DNA from: an uncultured Clostridia bacterium
GTDB taxonomy: Bacteria; Bacillota; Clostridia; Oscillospirales; Acutalibacteraceae
DNA: 64,000 nucleotides
Direction of reading: 5' to 3'
Assembly: GCA_947623205.1 (NCBI GenBank)
Contig: CANQGM010000005.1
Location: forward strand, 62,001 to 126,000
In this document: piece by piece, positions 51,288 to 59,263 of the stretch
Position numbering within the stretch: position 1 is the first letter of the stretch
How the letters are laid out: every line of letters begins with the position of its first letter
The notes under the pieces: model-generated
The model's database searches: none
The model's input: only the letters and a program-made list of their open reading frames with translations
What the model was told of the DNA's origin: nothing
Made by a program: the position numbers and the translations under genes

Positions 51288-53848
51288 GATTACTTGTTGT
51301 TGACGGCAACAGCGTTGTAAACCGCGCGTTTTACGGTATTCGTCCGCTGACCACAAAAGACGGTCAGTTTACAAACGCAATATACGGATTTCTTACAATG
51401 CTTTTTAAAATTAAAAATGATGAAAAACCGGACGCCGTTGCAATTGCTTTTGATTTAAAAGCGCCTACATTCAGGCACAAGGCATATTCGGGGTACAAGG
51501 CAACTCGCAAAGGGATGCCAAATGAGCTTGCCTCACAAATGCCGATTTTAAAGGAACTGCTTGCATTGCTCGGCTACAAAATAGTTACCTGCGAGGGGTA
51601 TGAGGCAGATGATATTCTCGGCACGCTTGCAAGGTCGTGCGAGCAAAACGGAAACGAGTGCGTTCTTGCTACCGGGGACAGGGACAGCTTACAGCTTGTA
51701 TCAGATAAGACAAGCGTTCACCTTTGTACAAATAAGCAGGATATTATATATACGCCGGAAAAAGTAAAAGAAGATTACGGTGTTACACCGTCAGAATTAA
51801 TTGAGATAAAGGCAATTCAGGGTGATGCGTCTGACAATATTCCGGGTGTTGCAGGAATAGGACCAAAGGGCGCGGGCGACCTGATTCAGCGCTTTCACTC
51901 GGTTGAATACATTTATGAGCATATTGATGAAATTGACGTAAAGGACGGTGTACGCAGCAAGCTGAAGAACTCAAAGGAAAACGCCATAATGAGCAGAATG
52001 CTCGGTGAAATCTGCTGCACGGTGCCTGTCGATACAGACATTAACAGTTATAGGGTTAATTTAACCGACCCCGACGCTTGTGCAAGATATATGGCAAAGC
52101 TTGAGCTTTTTTCTTTGATAGAAAAAATAGGATTAAACAATGTTCCCGTAAAAGAGGAAAAGAAAACAGAATTAAAAAAACTTGAAGTTGTAGAAAATGC
52201 AGAGGATAAAATTCTGTTTGAGAATATTAAAAAAAACGGAAAAGCTTACTTTTATGCTGAATTTTCTAATAAAGAATTAAAATCTTTTGCTGTTTTAAAC
52301 GAAGGCATAATATATGTGAGCCGCAGTAAAAATCTTTTTAAAGATATATTATCATACGATAACATTGAAAAATTTACGCGGAACAGTAAGTTGATATTTG
52401 CATATGCTGACAGAAACGGATTTGAAGTCAGATCGCTTGTGTTTGACGTTGAGCTTGCGGCATATCTCCTTGAACCTTCGTCAAAGGATTATCTTGACCA
52501 AAATCTTTGCGCAAATTATGATATTGAATTGCCGTACACAGATAATGAGGAGCATAAAAAGTATGCTCCGCTCGGCGTGTATTATGTTCTTTGCGAAAAG
52601 CTGATGAGAGGAATAAAATCAAACGAGCAGGAAAAACTGCTTTCCGAAATCGAAATTCCTCTTGCCAATGTGCTTGCAAAAATGGAAAACATCGGCTTTG
52701 ATGTTGACAAAAACGGAATTGAAGAATACGGAAAAGCATTGTCGGTGCAAATAAAAAACCTTGAGGATAAAATATATGAAAGTGCGGGCGGAACTTTTAA
52801 TATAAATTCACCTAAACAGCTTGGAAAGGTACTTTTTGAAGATTTAAAACTGCCCTGTAAAAAGAAAACAAAAAGCGGTTACAGCACAAATGCCGAAGTA
52901 CTTGAAGGCTTGCGTTATGAACATCCGATTGTGGAAATGGTTCTTAATTATAGAACTCTGGCAAAACTTAATTCAACGTATTGCGAAGGGTTGTTAAAGG
53001 TCATCGCCGACGACGGAAGGATCCACACAAATTTTAATCAAACCGAGACACGCACCGGAAGAATAAGCTCTACAGAGCCGAATTTGCAGAATATTCCCGT
53101 GCGTACGGAGCTTGGCAGAGAAATGCGCAAGTTTTTCTGTGCAAAAGATGGCTGGGTACTTGTTGACGCCGATTACTCGCAGATTGAACTCAGGGTGCTT
53201 GCTCATATTGCGCAGGATAAAAATATGATTGACGCATTCAAAAATAATTATGATATTCACGCTTCTACCGCGTCACAGGTGTTTAATATGCCTGCTGATA
53301 TGATCACACCCATAATGAGAAGCAGGGCAAAGGCGGTAAACTTTGGAATAGTTTACGGCATAGGAGCGTATTCTCTTGCAAAAGATATAGGAGTAAGCAA
53401 CAAAGAAGCGTCACTGTATATAAAAAATTATCTTTCGCATTACAGCGGCGTTGATGAATATATGAAAAACATCGTAGAAAAAGCAAAGCGCGACGGTTAT
53501 GTTGAAACAATGTTCGGCCGCCGCCGCTATCTACCCGAGCTTGCCTCCGGCAAGCATATGCTTCGTGCTTTCGGAGAACGTGTGGCGCGCAATATGCCTA
53601 TTCAGGGCACAGCCGCAGACATAATTAAAATTGCAATGATAAAAGTTAACGAGCGAATAAAAAAAGAGGGACTTCGCGCAAGACTTATTTTGCAGGTGCA
53701 CGACGAGCTTATTGTTGAGTCGCCTCAGGATGAAAGTATGCGCGTTGCAATGCTGTTGCAGGAGGAAATGGAAAATGCGGTAAAACTGGATGTTCCGCTT
53801 ACTGCCGATGCGGCGATTGGAAAGACGTGGTATGATGCAAAGGGATAA
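51284..53848 (+). CDS. polA: DNA polymerase I (5' nuclease and polymerase; proofreading domain degenerate)
   Basis: PolA fills gaps and removes RNA primers. At 854 residues it has the 5'-3' nuclease (about 1-290, with VDGNSVVNRAFYG, YEADDILGTLA, GDRDSLQLV, GDASDNIPGV). The middle domain (about 295-470) lacks the DxE of exonuclease motif I (AYFYAEFSN in its place), so proofreading is probably absent. The polymerase domain (470-854) has TRTGRISSTEPNLQNIPVR near 589, motif A VDADYSQIELRVLAH near 626, motif B RSRAKAVNFGIVYG near 683, and motif C LQVHDELIVES near 805. Confidence 0.96.
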   Translation: MRLLVVDGNSVVNRAFYGIRPLTTKDGQFTNAIYGFLTMLFKIKNDEKPDAVAIAFDLKAPTFRHKAYSGYKATRKGMPNELASQMPILKELLALLGYKIVTCEGYEADDILGTLARSCEQNGNECVLATGDRDSLQLVSDKTSVHLCTNKQDIIYTPEKVKEDYGVTPSELIEIKAIQGDASDNIPGVAGIGPKGAGDLIQRFHSVEYIYEHIDEIDVKDGVRSKLKNSKENAIMSRMLGEICCTVPVDTDINSYRVNLTDPDACARYMAKLELFSLIEKIGLNNVPVKEEKKTELKKLEVVENAEDKILFENIKKNGKAYFYAEFSNKELKSFAVLNEGIIYVSRSKNLFKDILSYDNIEKFTRNSKLIFAYADRNGFEVRSLVFDVELAAYLLEPSSKDYLDQNLCANYDIELPYTDNEEHKKYAPLGVYYVLCEKLMRGIKSNEQEKLLSEIEIPLANVLAKMENIGFDVDKNGIEEYGKALSVQIKNLEDKIYESAGGTFNINSPKQLGKVLFEDLKLPCKKKTKSGYSTNAEVLEGLRYEHPIVEMVLNYRTLAKLNSTYCEGLLKVIADDGRIHTNFNQTETRTGRISSTEPNLQNIPVRTELGREMRKFFCAKDGWVLVDADYSQIELRVLAHIAQDKNMIDAFKNNYDIHASTASQVFNMPADMITPIMRSRAKAVNFGIVYGIGAYSLAKDIGVSNKEASLYIKNYLSHYSGVDEYMKNIVEKAKRDGYVETMFGRRRYLPELASGKHMLRAFGERVARNMPIQGTAADIIKIAMIKVNERIKKEGLRARLILQVHDELIVESPQDESMRVAMLLQEEMENAVKLDVPLTADAAIGKTWYDAKG

Positions 53849-54269
53849 GAGATATATTGCTTTTGTCTGTACCGGAAACACTTGCCGCAGTCCTATGGCG
53901 GAAGCAATTTTTAATAAACTGGCAAATGAAAACAGACTTGATGTCGCTGCCGAAAGTTTTGGAATTGCCGCCGTTACGGGTACGGATGTATCGCAAAATT
54001 CGGTAATTGTCTGCAAAGAAATAGGCGTTGACTTGTCGGATAAAAAGTCGGTTTCTGTTAATGACGCAGATATGGGTAAGTATGAGAAATTTTACTGTAT
54101 GTCAAACAGTCACGCAAAAATACTTAGTGACTTTTTTAAAATTCCGTATTCCAAAATCGGCATATTAAACACAAGCGACCCGTTCGGCGCCGGTGTTGAG
54201 GTTTACAGACAATGCCGTGATGAAATTTATAATTCTGTGAAAGAAATAATAAAAACATATGAAAATTGA
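53832..54269 (+). CDS. LMW protein-tyrosine-phosphatase family, predicted YwlE-like protein-arginine phosphatase
   Basis: The 145-residue protein has the P-loop VCTGNTCRSPMAEA near the N-terminus (catalytic Cys, Arg) and the general-acid Asp in NTSDPFGAG near the C-terminus. The residue before the second Cys of the loop is Thr, as in Bacillus YwlE, where this Thr is known to fit phospho-arginine; typical tyrosine phosphatases have Ile or Leu there. So the likely role is to remove arginine phosphates placed by McsB (16.7 kb). The start is uncertain (ATGs at 53832 and 53835) and overlaps the polA end. Confidence 0.88.
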   Translation: MMQRDKRYIAFVCTGNTCRSPMAEAIFNKLANENRLDVAAESFGIAAVTGTDVSQNSVIVCKEIGVDLSDKKSVSVNDADMGKYEKFYCMSNSHAKILSDFFKIPYSKIGILNTSDPFGAGVEVYRQCRDEIYNSVKEIIKTYEN

Positions 54270-54693
54270 AAGAATGACAAAAGCACACCTTGACAGTGTG
54301 TGTGAAATTGAGCAAAAGTGCTTTGTGCACCCGTGGTCGCCCGAAAGCATAGAATATGAGTTTAATAACAGCACATCTTTGTTTTTTGTAGCAACCGAAA
54401 ACAACAATGTAATAGGATATATAGGAATGAGCTGTATTATTGACGAGGGTTACATTTTTAATGTGGCGGTTGACGAAAATTACAGGTGTCAAGGCGTGGG
54501 AAGCGCTCTTATAAACACGCTTGTCACATATTGCAAGAAGAACAATTTCAGTTTTTTAACGCTTGAAGTGAGGGAGAGCAACTTAAAAGCACGTTCGCTC
54601 TATTCAAAATTCGGTTTTATAAAAGTCGGAGAGCGCAAAGATTACTATTCCGAACCAAATGAAAACGCAGTTTTAATGACAAAATATTTTTAG
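54259..54693 (+). CDS. rimI: Ribosomal-protein-alanine N-acetyltransferase-like GNAT protein
   Basis: The 144-residue GNAT protein has IEQKCFVHPWSPESIEYEF at the N-terminus, the acetyl-CoA loop YRCQGVGSALINTLVTYC, and FLTLEVRESNLKARSLYSKFGFIKVGERKDYY, the RimI pattern. RimI acetylates the N-terminus of ribosomal protein S18 in Escherichia coli. It overlaps the phosphatase gene by 11 bases and is followed by tsaD. In many bacteria rimI lies between tsaB and tsaD; no tsaB or tsaE is found here. Confidence 0.9.
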   Translation: MKIERMTKAHLDSVCEIEQKCFVHPWSPESIEYEFNNSTSLFFVATENNNVIGYIGMSCIIDEGYIFNVAVDENYRCQGVGSALINTLVTYCKKNNFSFLTLEVRESNLKARSLYSKFGFIKVGERKDYYSEPNENAVLMTKYF

Positions 54694-54772
54694 TATGCAA
54701 TTTATATAATTATGGAAAATACGGCATTAAAAGCGTAAGTAAAAAACACGGCATATACAGAAAGGAAATACC

Positions 54773-55777
54773 ATGAAAATATTAGCCATTGAATCCTCGT
54801 GCGATGAAACTGCGGCAGCTATTGTAGAAGACGGCAGAAATGTAATTTCTTCCGTTGTTGCGTCTCAGGTGGAGGAGCACAAACTCTACGGAGGCGTAGT
54901 GCCCGAAATTGCTTCGCGCCGCCATGCAGAGTCAATAGTTCCGGTTGTCAGAAAATCGCTTGATGATGCCGGGCTTACGCTTTCGGATATTGACGCAATT
55001 GCGGTTACCCATGCTCCCGGACTTATAGGAGCGCTGCTTGTGGGTGTTAATTTTGCAAAGGGGTTGTCTCTTTCAACAGGACTTCCGCTTGTTCCGACAC
55101 ATCATTTGCGCTCACATATAGCTTCTAATTATATTTCTAATCCGGAATTAAAACCGCCCTTTCTGTGTCTTGTAGTATCGGGCGGTCACAGTCACATAGT
55201 AATGGTTGAGGACTATACAAAGATGAAAATAATCGGCAGAACCCGCGATGACGCGGCAGGCGAGGCCTTTGACAAGGCGGCAAGAACAATGGGTATGCCA
55301 TATCCCGGAGGCATTGAACTTGACAAGGCTGCCGAAAACGGCGATCCGCTTGCTTTTAAGCTACCCCGTCCGGTTGTAAACGACGCTCCGTATGATTTCA
55401 GCTTTTCCGGGCTGAAAACCGCAGTTATTAATCTTATACATAATTCATCGCAAAAGGGAATAAAGCTTAACAAAGCGGACGTCTGCGCTTCTTTTCGTTA
55501 TGCGGTTGTAGATTGCCTTACAAAAAACTTTTTAAGGGCAGCCCAAGATTTTGGCGCTGAAAAGCTTGTTATCGCAGGCGGAGTTTCTGCAAACTCTCTT
55601 TTGCGGTCAACTCTTTCGGAAGAATGTAAAAAACGCGGCTATAAATTTTTTATGCCTCAAAAATCACTTTGCGGAGACAATGCCGCAATGGTTGGCTCAC
55701 AGGGATATTATGAATTTATCAGCGGCAATATTGCGGACAGAGATTTAAACGCTTATGCAACATTGAGCATTGAGTAA
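54773..55777 (+). CDS. tsaD: tRNA N6-adenosine threonylcarbamoyltransferase
   Basis: TsaD transfers threonylcarbamoyl to A37 of ANN-decoding tRNAs. The 334-residue ASKHA protein has AIESSCDETAAAIVEDG, VPEIASRRHAESIVPVV (metal histidines), VSGGHSHIVMV, DDAAGEAFDKAARTMGMPYPGG, and VIAGGVSANSLLR. It is of usual length. The partner genes tsaB, tsaE and tsaC are outside the window. Confidence 0.97.
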   Translation: MKILAIESSCDETAAAIVEDGRNVISSVVASQVEEHKLYGGVVPEIASRRHAESIVPVVRKSLDDAGLTLSDIDAIAVTHAPGLIGALLVGVNFAKGLSLSTGLPLVPTHHLRSHIASNYISNPELKPPFLCLVVSGGHSHIVMVEDYTKMKIIGRTRDDAAGEAFDKAARTMGMPYPGGIELDKAAENGDPLAFKLPRPVVNDAPYDFSFSGLKTAVINLIHNSSQKGIKLNKADVCASFRYAVVDCLTKNFLRAAQDFGAEKLVIAGGVSANSLLRSTLSEECKKRGYKFFMPQKSLCGDNAAMVGSQGYYEFISGNIADRDLNAYATLSIE

Positions 55778-55821
55778 ATAAAATTTTTAGTTTTAATAAA
55801 TAAAATTTTGTGTTAAAATCA

Positions 55822-55850
55822 TTGACTTTTATATAATAATAAAATATAAT
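55822..55850 (+). promoter_or_regulatory. Sigma-A-type promoter
   Basis: TTGACT, 17 bases, TATAAT; 31 bases before the DUF4190-like gene. Confidence 0.7.
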
Positions 55851-55881
55851 TAATTAAAATAATTAATTATAGGAGAGCATT

Positions 55882-56355
55882 ATGGACGAAAATTTTAATA
55901 ACAACGAAAATAATCAACAAAACGGTCAGCAATTTACTCCGCCGTCGCAGCAGCCGGACTACACCCAGCAGTATAATCAACAGCCACAGCAGCCGGATTA
56001 TGCTCAGCAGTATAATCAACAGCCGCAGCAGTACAATGAACCCTACTACAATCAGCAGTATCCTCAGTATAATGAACCGCTGAATGATAACAGCAGAGGA
56101 TTTGCTATTGCATCTTTAGTACTCGGTATTATATCTTTTTTCTGTTGTGGATCTATATGTTCAATATTAGGATTGATTTTTGGTATTATTTCAAAAAAGA
56201 GAAAGTCTGAAAATAACGGTATGGCAACAGCCGGTATAGTTCTTTCGATAATTGCACTTGTTTTATGGTTAATTTATTTTATTATCATTTTGTTTGTACC
56301 AAGCATATCCTCACTTATTAGCGGATATGAAAATAATCTTAGCTATTACTATTAA
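55882..56355 (+). CDS. DUF4190-type membrane protein with Gln/Tyr/Pro-rich repeats
   Basis: The 157-residue protein has a low-complexity N-terminus (about 1-70) built from repeats such as QQPDYTQQYNQQPQ and QQYNEPYYNQQYPQ. A DUF4190-like double helix follows: SRGFAIASLVLGIISFFCCG, LGLIFGIISKKRKSENNGMATAGIVLSIIALVLW. The N-terminus is probably disordered and cytoplasmic. Function unknown. It lies under its own promoter and AGGAGAG site. Confidence 0.82.
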   Translation: MDENFNNNENNQQNGQQFTPPSQQPDYTQQYNQQPQQPDYAQQYNQQPQQYNEPYYNQQYPQYNEPLNDNSRGFAIASLVLGIISFFCCGSICSILGLIFGIISKKRKSENNGMATAGIVLSIIALVLWLIYFIIILFVPSISSLISGYENNLSYYY

Positions 56356-56409
56356 TTTTTATCGCGTTTACAGTGAATCTGGGCGGGCTTTGGTACGCTT
56401 TTTTGCCTG

Positions 56410-56820
56410 GTGGTAACAACATTGAGGAAATATAAAACATATCAAAAAATATTAATATGTACGGCTCCGCTTTTTCTCTTAGTAATTCTATATTTTGCTG
56501 CTCATTTTATTATAGAACATTTTAAATTTCCGCCGTGTTTTACATACAGTATTTTGGGAATATACTGTCCCAGCTGCGGAATGACACGGTCTGTAATTTC
56601 ACTTTTAAACGGAGATATATTACTTTCACTCAGACAGAATTTACTTGTTATTACGGGAATTATAATTGCCGTGCTGTTTTATACAGAGTTTGCAGTTAGA
56701 GCCTGCGGAAAAAATATTCGTTTTTCAATTTATAATGAAAAGTTTGTTTACGGAATATTAATTTTTCTTGCTGTCTATTTTGTAGCGCGCAACTTTATTC
56801 CGCAGATCGCGCCGATTTAA
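56410..56820 (+). CDS. DUF2752-type membrane protein
   Basis: The 136-residue protein has three or four membrane segments and the DUF2752 signature GIYCPSCGMTRSVISLLNGD. The CPxCG motif near residue 53 suggests a metal- or thiol-dependent function, unproven. The start is a GTG with a poor ribosome site, so it may be coupled to the previous gene, with which it forms a pair (55 bases apart). Confidence 0.8.
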   Translation: MVTTLRKYKTYQKILICTAPLFLLVILYFAAHFIIEHFKFPPCFTYSILGIYCPSCGMTRSVISLLNGDILLSLRQNLLVITGIIIAVLFYTEFAVRACGKNIRFSIYNEKFVYGILIFLAVYFVARNFIPQIAPI

Positions 56821-56833
56821 GTATAAACTAAAC

Positions 56834-56858
56834 ATCCCGCCTGATAAAGGCGGGATAT
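56834..56858. terminator. Bidirectional terminator
   Basis: ATCCCGCC and GGCGGGAT form an 8 bp stem with a 7-base loop, between convergent genes. Confidence 0.8.
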
Positions 56859-57233
56859 TTAGTTAAAATCAATTTTATCCGCAAGTTTTTTAAGTGCGCT
56901 GAAGCTTTCTTTGCTTATATCGTGCTCGATTTTGCAGGCGTCCTCAAGAGCGGTTTTTCGGTCAACGCCAAGAGAAATAAGCAAATCCGAAATGTAGTTA
57001 TGACGTTCAAGTATGGTCTCGGCGATCTGCATACCGTCTTCGGTAAGCTCAATATAGCCGTCGGCGTCCATTTTGATCTGATTATTTTCACGCAGTTTTT
57101 TCATAGCAACACTTACGCTTGGTTTTGAATATCCAAGCTGATTAACAATGTCAATGGAGCGTACTTTGCCATTTTTCTTTTTCAAAATCAGTATTGCTTC
57201 AAGGTAGTCTTCCGAAGATTTATGAATTTCCAC
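56859..57233 (-). CDS. DtxR/MntR-family metal-dependent transcriptional regulator
   Basis: The 124-residue protein has SSEDYLEAILIL at the N-terminus, a helix-turn-helix (VRSIDIVNQLGYSKPSVSVAMKKLRENN), and a dimer domain with LTEDGMQIAETILERH and EDACKIEHDISKESF that holds metal ligands (E and H). It lacks the SH3-like C-terminal domain of DtxR/IdeR, so it is closer to MntR. No metal transporter is next to it. Its targets may include itself. Confidence 0.92.
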   Translation of the reverse strand: MEIHKSSEDYLEAILILKKKNGKVRSIDIVNQLGYSKPSVSVAMKKLRENNQIKMDADGYIELTEDGMQIAETILERHNYISDLLISLGVDRKTALEDACKIEHDISKESFSALKKLADKIDFN

Positions 57234-57462
57234 TGCATAGTCACTCCCGGTAAATTAATTATGGCGGCAATAAGAATTATGTGCCGGCAGATACTGTTTT
57301 GCAAATAAAATACAGCATACAAAAGTTATTTGTTGCCAAAACATAATTTTGGTAATGTAAGGTTATTATAACATAAAAATACTCAATTGCAAAGAAAATT
57401 TTGCTTGCTATTTCTATTAAAATAGCTTAAACTAATAATATGTTTGAAAGAAGGTGATTTAA

Positions 57463-57984
57463 ATGGATAAAAATCCTATTGTTACAATAGAAATGGATAG
57501 CGGAAAAGTAATTAAGGCTGAGCTTTATCCGAAAATCGCTCCCAATACCGTAAACAATTTTATAAGCCTTGTAAACAGGGGCTTTTATGACGGACTTACG
57601 TTTCACCGCGTGATTTACGGATTTATGATTCAGGGCGGATGCCCGGAAGGTACAGGCTGCGGAGGACCGGGTTATTCAATAAAAGGCGAATTTTCACAGA
57701 ACGGCTTTGAAAACGGTTTAAAGCACACTCCGGGAGTACTTTCAATGGCTCGTTCAATGATGCCTGACTCGGCAGGTTCGCAGTTTTTTATTATGCACAG
57801 GGATGCTCCTCACCTTGACGGTCAATATGCTGCTTTTGGCAAAGTAGTTGAGGGTATGGACGTTGTAAATGAAATAGCGGAATGCGATACGGATTTTTCA
57901 GACAAACCGATTGACCCTCAGGTGATGGCAAAGGTTACTGTTGATACATTCGGTGGTGAATATCCCGAGCCGGAAAAGTGCTGA
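57463..57984 (+). CDS. Cyclophilin-type peptidyl-prolyl cis-trans isomerase
   Basis: The 173-residue cytoplasmic protein has the catalytic [13 protein letters not shown] with Arg, [21 protein letters not shown], and [19 protein letters not shown]. No signal peptide. The start has GAAGGTGAT upstream. The flanking 57234-57462 is an AT-rich regulatory region shared with the MntR-type gene, with no feature I can name. Confidence 0.95.
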   Translation: MDKNPIVTIEMDSGKVIKAELYPKIAPNTVNNFISLVNRGFYDGLTFHRVIYGFMIQGGCPEGTGCGGPGYSIKGEFSQNGFENGLKHTPGVLSMARSMMPDSAGSQFFIMHRDAPHLDGQYAAFGKVVEGMDVVNEIAECDTDFSDKPIDPQVMAKVTVDTFGGEYPEPEKC

Positions 57985-58097
57985 TATACTATATATATTT
58001 TAAAATATATATACAGTTTATTTATTTTGTAAAAATACATTTATATAATAGTATATAATAGTATAGGAGTATGTACAGTATTGAAAGGATAATGGAA

Positions 58098-59111
58098 ATG
58101 AACGTATTGCTTACAGGAGGCGCGGGATATATAGGAACGCACACCTGTGTTGAAATTTTAAACGCAGGTCATAATGCAATTGTTGTTGACAATTTTTCAA
58201 ACAGTTGTCCCGAGGCCGTTAAACGGGTTGAAGAGATTGCAGGGAAAAAGGTTCTTCTTTTTGAGGCTGATGTTTGTGACAATAGAGCAATAGATAGAAT
58301 TTTTGCAGAAAATAACATTGACGCCGTAATACACTTTGCCGGATTAAAGGCGGTAGGTGAGAGTTGTGAAAAGCCTGTTGAATATTACAGAAACAACATT
58401 GATTCTACTCTTACTCTTCTTGAAGTAATGAAAAAATATGGAGTAAATAATTTTGTTTTCAGTTCATCTGCAACAGTTTACGGTACCCCTAAGGAGGTCC
58501 CGCTAGTTGAGACTATGCCTTCGGGCAGCCCTACAAATCCGTATGGCTGGACAAAGTTTATGATTGAACAGATATTAAAGGATACGGCAAAAGCGAATCC
58601 AAAACTTTCTGTTGTACTTTTAAGATATTTTAACCCGATAGGCGCTCACGAAAGCGGAAGAATTGGGGAAAATCCGAACGGGATTCCAAACAATCTTATG
58701 CCATATATAACGCAGGTCGCGGCAGGAAGGTTAAAGCGGCTTGGTATTTTCGGCAATGATTATCCTACTCATGACGGCACCGGCGTGCGTGATTATATTC
58801 ACGTTGTAGACCTTGCAAAAGGTCATGTAAAGGCAATTGACTATGCCGCAAATCACAAGGGTACGGAAGTGTTTAACCTTGGAACGGGCGTTGGATACAG
58901 TGTGCTTGACATTGTTAAAGCGTTTATAAAGGTAAACAACATAGATATTCCATATGACATTAAACCGCGTCGTGCGGGTGATATTGCTGAATGTTATTCC
59001 GACCCTGCTAAGGCAGAAAAAGTGCTTGGCTGGAAAGCAGAAAAGAATCTTGAAGATATGTGCAGAGATTCTTGGAATTGGCAGTCTCATAATATTTGTG
59101 GTTATAAATAA
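58098..59111 (+). CDS. galE: UDP-glucose 4-epimerase
   Basis: GalE interconverts UDP-glucose and UDP-galactose. The 337-residue SDR protein has the NAD loop LLTGGAGYIGTHTCVEIL, the catalytic SSSATVYG and YGWTKFMIEQ (Tyr, Lys), NPYG, and VRDYIHVVDLAKGHVKAI. The chosen ATG (58098) has AAGGA 8 bases upstream; the ATG at 58092 is too close. No other Leloir genes are next to it, so it may serve surface polysaccharide synthesis. Confidence 0.95.
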   Translation: MNVLLTGGAGYIGTHTCVEILNAGHNAIVVDNFSNSCPEAVKRVEEIAGKKVLLFEADVCDNRAIDRIFAENNIDAVIHFAGLKAVGESCEKPVEYYRNNIDSTLTLLEVMKKYGVNNFVFSSSATVYGTPKEVPLVETMPSGSPTNPYGWTKFMIEQILKDTAKANPKLSVVLLRYFNPIGAHESGRIGENPNGIPNNLMPYITQVAAGRLKRLGIFGNDYPTHDGTGVRDYIHVVDLAKGHVKAIDYAANHKGTEVFNLGTGVGYSVLDIVKAFIKVNNIDIPYDIKPRRAGDIAECYSDPAKAEKVLGWKAEKNLEDMCRDSWNWQSHNICGYK

Positions 59112-59192
59112 CAAAAATCAAAGCGACTTTTTGTGCGATTTTATAAAAATTAAGTTTTATAAAAAAAACATCACTAATTTTGTCAAAAGTTA

Positions 59193-59221
59193 TTGACTTT
59201 TAACATCAGGTTGTATATAAT
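59193..59221 (+). promoter_or_regulatory. Promoter of the cohesin-like/X25-like scaffold gene
   Basis: TTGACT, 17 bases, TATAAT, 42 bases before the start. Nearly the same arrangement precedes the next two secreted genes. Confidence 0.72.
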
Positions 59222-59263
59222 ATAAATGCTTATGAAGCATTTAATATTAAGGAGGAAAAGAAA

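Noticed and set aside
55930..56060. Repeats of CAGCAGTATAATCAACAGCC type
   Set aside because: They encode the Gln/Tyr/Pro-rich N-terminus of the DUF4190-like protein and are not a separate element.
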